Part shown: in pieces, positions 61,448-64,000 of the stretch
Layout: every line of letters begins with the position of its first letter
Numbering within the stretch: position 1 is the first letter of the stretch
Assembly (NCBI GenBank): GCA_964601895.1
Contig: CAZROT010000005.1
Coordinates: forward strand, 186,001-250,000
Reading direction: 5' to 3'
DNA: 64,000 bases
From: CAZROT01 sp964601895
GTDB taxonomy: Bacteria; Pseudomonadota; Gammaproteobacteria; Enterobacterales; Enterobacteriaceae
Made by a program: the position numbers and the translations under genes
The notes under the pieces: generated by a model
Databases searched by the model: none
Told to the model about the DNA's origin: nothing
Seen by the model: only the letters and a program-made list of their open reading frames with translations

Positions 61448-62551
61448 TTATTTCACAAAGTTTGATTGCACATACTTTACTGCCAGGTCAGGGAAGTCGC
61501 TGAATGCGCCTTCTGCACCTGCCTGCCGATACACTATATCGAGCAACTGATTTATATTCTCTGCATACGGCGGCAGTTTATCTACCCTCAGCGTATAAGG
61601 GTGCATAGGTAAGCCCGCTTTATGTGCATCTGTAACCATCTGAGTTAACACGATATGTGATGGCGTCGACTCCGGACTAAACAGCATATGATATGCTGGC
61701 CCAATTGCGTCTGCGTACTCTGTAATATGCTGCATAGCTCCGGATTTAAACATCCAGTCATAGCTATAACTGTGCCAGGAACCATCTGACTGATGCTCAT
61801 AGGTTTCATTCCAGTCTGTCTGTGCAATCAGCTGCACCAGCTTAAGATCTATGCCCATCTGTGGCATAAGTTCAGCTTTAATTCGTTTCAGCTCGTTTGG
61901 ATCGAAGCATTGCAGGTATACTTTGTCCTGCTTTTTGGTATAACCGTACTGCTTTAATACTGCCAGCACTTTGCGACTGATATCCTTACCCGCTTGATAA
62001 TGCAGCCAGGGTGCTTTAATTTCTGGATAAATACCTACATTTTTACCTGTTGAATAATTTAATCCATGAATAAAATCTAATTCTTCTTCAAACGTATGGA
62101 TACGAAAATCTGACTTCCATAGTGGATATCTCCCTGGGTATGTCTGCATATGTTTGCCGTCTTTAACCTCAAATCTCTCAGTAAATTTTAATGAACGAAT
62201 TTCGGCCAGGGTAAAATCAATTGCATAATAACAGCCATCCTCACGCTGGCGCCCAAGAAATCGCTCAGCCACATTCGTCACACTATCTAAAAAATGATCG
62301 TGCAAAACAATTAAATCATCATCTCTGGTCATGACCAGATCCTGTTCCAGATAGTCAGCTCCCTGTGCGTATGCCATCGCTTTACCAGGCAACGTATGTT
62401 CGGGTAAATAACCACTTGCTCCACGATGCGCGATTACTATTTTACTAACACACTGGTTTTCTGCCTGACTGCTAATTGAACACATCAGTACTACTCCTGT
62501 AGTGACAGTAAACGATTTTTTTCTTACCAAAGAAAAGGCGTTACCGGCCAT
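61448..62551 (-). CDS. glpQ: Periplasmic glycerophosphodiester phosphodiesterase GlpQ
   Basis: 367 residues (E. coli 358). The mature enzyme is intact: KIVIAHRGASGYLPEHTLPG with the catalytic His and Arg, YLEQDLVMTRDDDLIVLHDH with Glu/Asp and the second His, GKNVGIYPEIKAPW, QCFDPNELKRIK, and MHPYTLRVDKLPPYAENIN. It hydrolyses glycerophosphodiesters to glycerol-3-P and alcohols. The signal region MAGNAFSLVRKKSFTVTTGV then VLMCSISSQAENQ differs from the usual one, and its first ~21 codons are antisense to a relict pgeF 3' end. glpT is not adjacent. It lies inside a duplicated rluD-pgeF segment and was clearly inserted there. Confidence 0.93.
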   Translation of the reverse strand: MAGNAFSLVRKKSFTVTTGVVLMCSISSQAENQCVSKIVIAHRGASGYLPEHTLPGKAMAYAQGADYLEQDLVMTRDDDLIVLHDHFLDSVTNVAERFLGRQREDGCYYAIDFTLAEIRSLKFTERFEVKDGKHMQTYPGRYPLWKSDFRIHTFEEELDFIHGLNYSTGKNVGIYPEIKAPWLHYQAGKDISRKVLAVLKQYGYTKKQDKVYLQCFDPNELKRIKAELMPQMGIDLKLVQLIAQTDWNETYEHQSDGSWHSYSYDWMFKSGAMQHITEYADAIGPAYHMLFSPESTPSHIVLTQMVTDAHKAGLPMHPYTLRVDKLPPYAENINQLLDIVYRQAGAEGAFSDFPDLAVKYVQSNFVK

Positions 62552-62605
62552 ATGGCCAGTGTAGTCTGGTTGACACTATCTGGATTAAGTATAGAAATTT
62601 TATTG
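62490..62605 (+). pseudogene. pgeF: 3' end of the broken pgeF copy, antisense to the glpQ start
   Basis: On the plus strand the segment 62502-62574 reads DSKRFFSYQRKGVTGHMAS and VVWLT in one frame. The intact PgeF ends DSQRFFSYRREGVTGRMAS and LIWLT. The stop codon is lost. Similarity continues to about 62600 (tggattaagtatag against tggattgaataatgg). The glpQ start codon and signal-peptide codons lie on the opposite strand of this same DNA. Confidence 0.88.
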
Positions 62606-62609
62606 ACAT

Positions 62610-62757
62610 GGCGTTGCATGCCAGTATGTTACGTTTATGTCATCCAGTCAGTGGAATACAAATGAAATGGCAGGCAGAGCTCTGCCAGGATAGGGTAAAT
62701 TTGCCAGCTATGCTAACCGCAGATAGTGAAATACTTAACAATCAGATGGAACCGTGA
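62610..62757 (+). pseudogene. Direct repeat B, copy 2: rluD 3' relic before intact pgeF
   Basis: Reads ALHASMLRLCHPVSGIQ, MKWQAELCQDRVNLPAMLT and ADSEILNNQMEP then stop. It is an open but diverged version of the last 49 codons of rluD. It has no start and no catalytic domain. It gives the intact pgeF its ancestral upstream junction (TGA directly followed by GTG). Confidence 0.9.
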
Positions 62758-63486
62758 GTGGTGTTTATATTTCCTGACTGGCCAGCACCGTTAAGTGTCA
62801 GGGCCTGTAGTACGACGCGTTGCCAGGGTATAAGTTTACCGCCGTACGATTCATTAAATCTCAGCGATAATGTTGGCGATGAGCCAGTCAGGGTAGCGGA
62901 AAATCGTCGCCTGTTAGTGCAATCTGCCAGACTGCCTGAAATGCCAGTATGGCTTCGGCAGGTTCATGGCACAGATGTGTTACGGCTTACTGATATACAG
63001 CAAAGTGATATTCAGGCAGACGCAGTGTACAGTCATTTCCCGGGAAAGGTCTGTGCTGTCATGACAGCAGATTGTCTTCCTGTACTGTTTTGTTCTGTAT
63101 ATGGAGATGAAGTGGCTGCAGCTCATGCTGGCTGGCGTGGATTATCTGCAGGCATTCTTGAGCAGGTAATAGCTCAATTTAGCGCACCACCTTCTGCTAT
63201 TCTTGCCTGGTTGGGGCCGGCTATCAGTGTACAGTGTTTTCAAGTGGGTGAAGAAGTAAAGCGGATATTTACTGACAGGAACAGCATTTACTCTTCTGCG
63301 TTTATTCCTGCAGGGAGTAACTATTTTGCTGATATCTATTTACTAGCCAGATTGCGGCTGAAAATGGCAGGCATTAGCAGCATATATGGTGGACATTATT
63401 GTACGGTAACTGACAGTCAGCGATTTTTTTCTTACCGGCGTGAAGGTGTGACCGGCCGCATGGCCAGTTTAATCTGGCTGACATGA
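62758..63486 (+). CDS. pgeF: Polyphenol oxidase / peptidoglycan editing factor PgeF (YfiH)
   Basis: 242 residues (E. coli 243) starting at GTG 62758. The metal-ligand motifs of the family are present: VWLRQVHGTDVLRL, AVMTADCLPVLFC (Cys ligand) and AAHAGWRGLSAGILE (His ligand), then ILAWLGPAISVQCFQVG and FFSYRREGVTGRMASLIWL. The enzyme is thought to remove L-Ser mis-incorporated in place of L-Ala in peptidoglycan precursors, and shows laccase-like activity. It directly follows an rluD 3' relic. clpB, its usual downstream neighbour, is absent. Confidence 0.94.
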   Translation: MVFIFPDWPAPLSVRACSTTRCQGISLPPYDSLNLSDNVGDEPVRVAENRRLLVQSARLPEMPVWLRQVHGTDVLRLTDIQQSDIQADAVYSHFPGKVCAVMTADCLPVLFCSVYGDEVAAAHAGWRGLSAGILEQVIAQFSAPPSAILAWLGPAISVQCFQVGEEVKRIFTDRNSIYSSAFIPAGSNYFADIYLLARLRLKMAGISSIYGGHYCTVTDSQRFFSYRREGVTGRMASLIWLT

Positions 63487-63564
63487 TTTGGATTGAATAA
63501 TGGGCACAGAAAATTCGCCGCCTCAGGCTATTGCTATCTGCACGATACCCTGTTTCCACTGTAT

Positions 63565-64000
63565 CTATGCCATCAATTCAGCTTCTGTCATCTCCACGAT
63601 GGCGTCGCGTGTGGGATCCCTGACCGTCACCAGACCCTCGTTAACGGCATCGATAACAACAAAAAAGCTATTTTTACGAGTATTATTTGTCACTACCGCG
63701 ATCGCCGGGCCACGGGTAGCGACAGCATTTTTCAGCTCATTCATGTTCTTGTGCGCATTTTTTGAACTAAAAGCGCTATAGATTGCTACAGGATATTTTT
63801 TCGGTATTATTTTTTGCTCTATTGAATCGACTATTTTATTAGCCCTGGCCCTTTCACTCTGTATCCGGGAGTTAACGTAAGATACCAGCTGCGTTCCATC
63901 GTTAGCATCTATCCTGCCTGTCAGGTCGTCGCTCAGGTTGTGATGCCTGTCCTTATCAACCAGTAACATGAGCATTGATGCCACGCCGGATAAAAAGTAG
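63565..64000 (-). CDS. C-terminal part of a large protein with a C39-peptidase-like end (partial)
   Basis: The reverse frame is open from the window edge (…YFLSGVASMLMLLVDKD) to the stop at 63565; 145 residues are visible. A GTG at 63984 gives an internal start, but the frame runs past the edge without a stop, so I treat it as a C-terminus. The end ELKNAVATRGPAIAVVTNNT, then SFFVVIDAVNEGLVTVRDPT and EMTEAELMA, resembles the papain-fold/peptidase C39 pattern 'GxPAIAxV...HFVVIDGV...VRDP'. The usual His is replaced (SFFVVID). The segment ~10-70 is charged and helical. Possible contexts are toxins with C-terminal papain-fold domains, or bacteriocin-type peptidases; the rest of the gene is needed. 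Confidence 0.6.
   Translation of the reverse strand, partial: YFLSGVASMLMLLVDKDRHHNLSDDLTGRIDANDGTQLVSYVNSRIQSERARANKIVDSIEQKIIPKKYPVAIYSAFSSKNAHKNMNELKNAVATRGPAIAVVTNNTRKNSFFVVIDAVNEGLVTVRDPTRDAIVEMTEAELMA

Noticed and set aside
1..64000. CRISPR arrays, tRNA or rRNA genes, prophage
   Set aside because: No regularly spaced direct repeats, no cloverleaf sequences ending in CCA, no rRNA blocks and no phage structural genes were seen.

Overview
The window is from an enteric gammaproteobacterium (order Enterobacterales). The evidence is an E. coli-type oriC between mioC and mnmG, E. coli gene blocks (rlmJ/prlC/rsmJ; efp/epmB/yjeI/groL/groS/fxsA/aspA; ravA-viaA; mnmG-rsmG-atp-glmU-glmS; raiA/bamD/rluD/pgeF) and three ERIC repeats. 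ERIC elements, AT-rich intergenic DNA and numerous fresh pseudogenes suggest a host-associated member, perhaps Morganellaceae-like (Photorhabdus, Providencia or Arsenophonus relatives). That placement is inference; the order is secure.

Layout. 1-10.5 kb: rRNA methyltransferases RlmJ (partial) and RsmJ around oligopeptidase A, a dead relBE remnant fused to the end of rsmJ, a YchJ-like protein, EF-P with its lysine aminomutase EpmB, and groES-groEL behind a sigma-32-type promoter. 10.5-19.4 kb: aspA with a CRP-type site, dkgB, a StbDE-type toxin-antitoxin pair with a frameshifted toxin, a coiled-coil membrane protein, dsbD and ravA-viaA. 19.5-34.4 kb: a minus-strand surface-glycan island with pseB-C-F-G-I (CMP-pseudaminic acid), a formyltransferase-like protein where PseH would be expected, UDP-galactopyranose mutase, five methyltransferase domains and two probable glycosyltransferases. 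34.4-37.7 kb: accessory junk and defence-type genes (vapBC, a yefM-yoeB locus broken by an IS200/IS605 tnpB remnant, a secreted unknown, a DUF2975/HTH pair). 37.9-52.2 kb: mioC, oriC, mnmG, rsmG, atpBEFHAGDC (no atpI), glmU, glmS, with ERICs between atpG and atpD and between atpC and glmU. 52.2-54.6 kb: a graveyard containing pstA, pstB and phoU relics and a 9-bp minisatellite. 54.8-58.1 kb: an amino-acid ABC transporter lacking its ATPase gene and a stand-alone winged-helix regulator. 58.8-64 kb: raiA, bamD, rluD, a diverged tandem duplication of rluD-3'/pgeF into which glpQ and an ERIC have been placed, intact pgeF, and the C-terminal end of an unidentified C39-peptidase-like protein.

How the genes work together. 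The conserved backbone covers ribosome and translation maintenance (RlmJ, RsmJ, RsmG, MnmG, RluD, EF-P/EpmB, RaiA), protein folding (GroE, DsbD, BamD), energy (ATP synthase) and UDP-GlcNAc supply (GlmS, GlmU). GlmS/GlmU make UDP-GlcNAc, which is the starting substrate of PseB, so the oriC-proximal glycan island draws on products of the neighbouring backbone. Superimposed on this is active decay: loss of the Pst phosphate transporter, toxin genes broken while antitoxins are less damaged, and two separate places where a gene is flanked by partial duplications of its neighbours (29.1-30.5 kb and 61.0-62.8 kb). The most unusual observation is that the GlpQ signal peptide appears to be encoded on the antisense strand of a relict pgeF 3' end.
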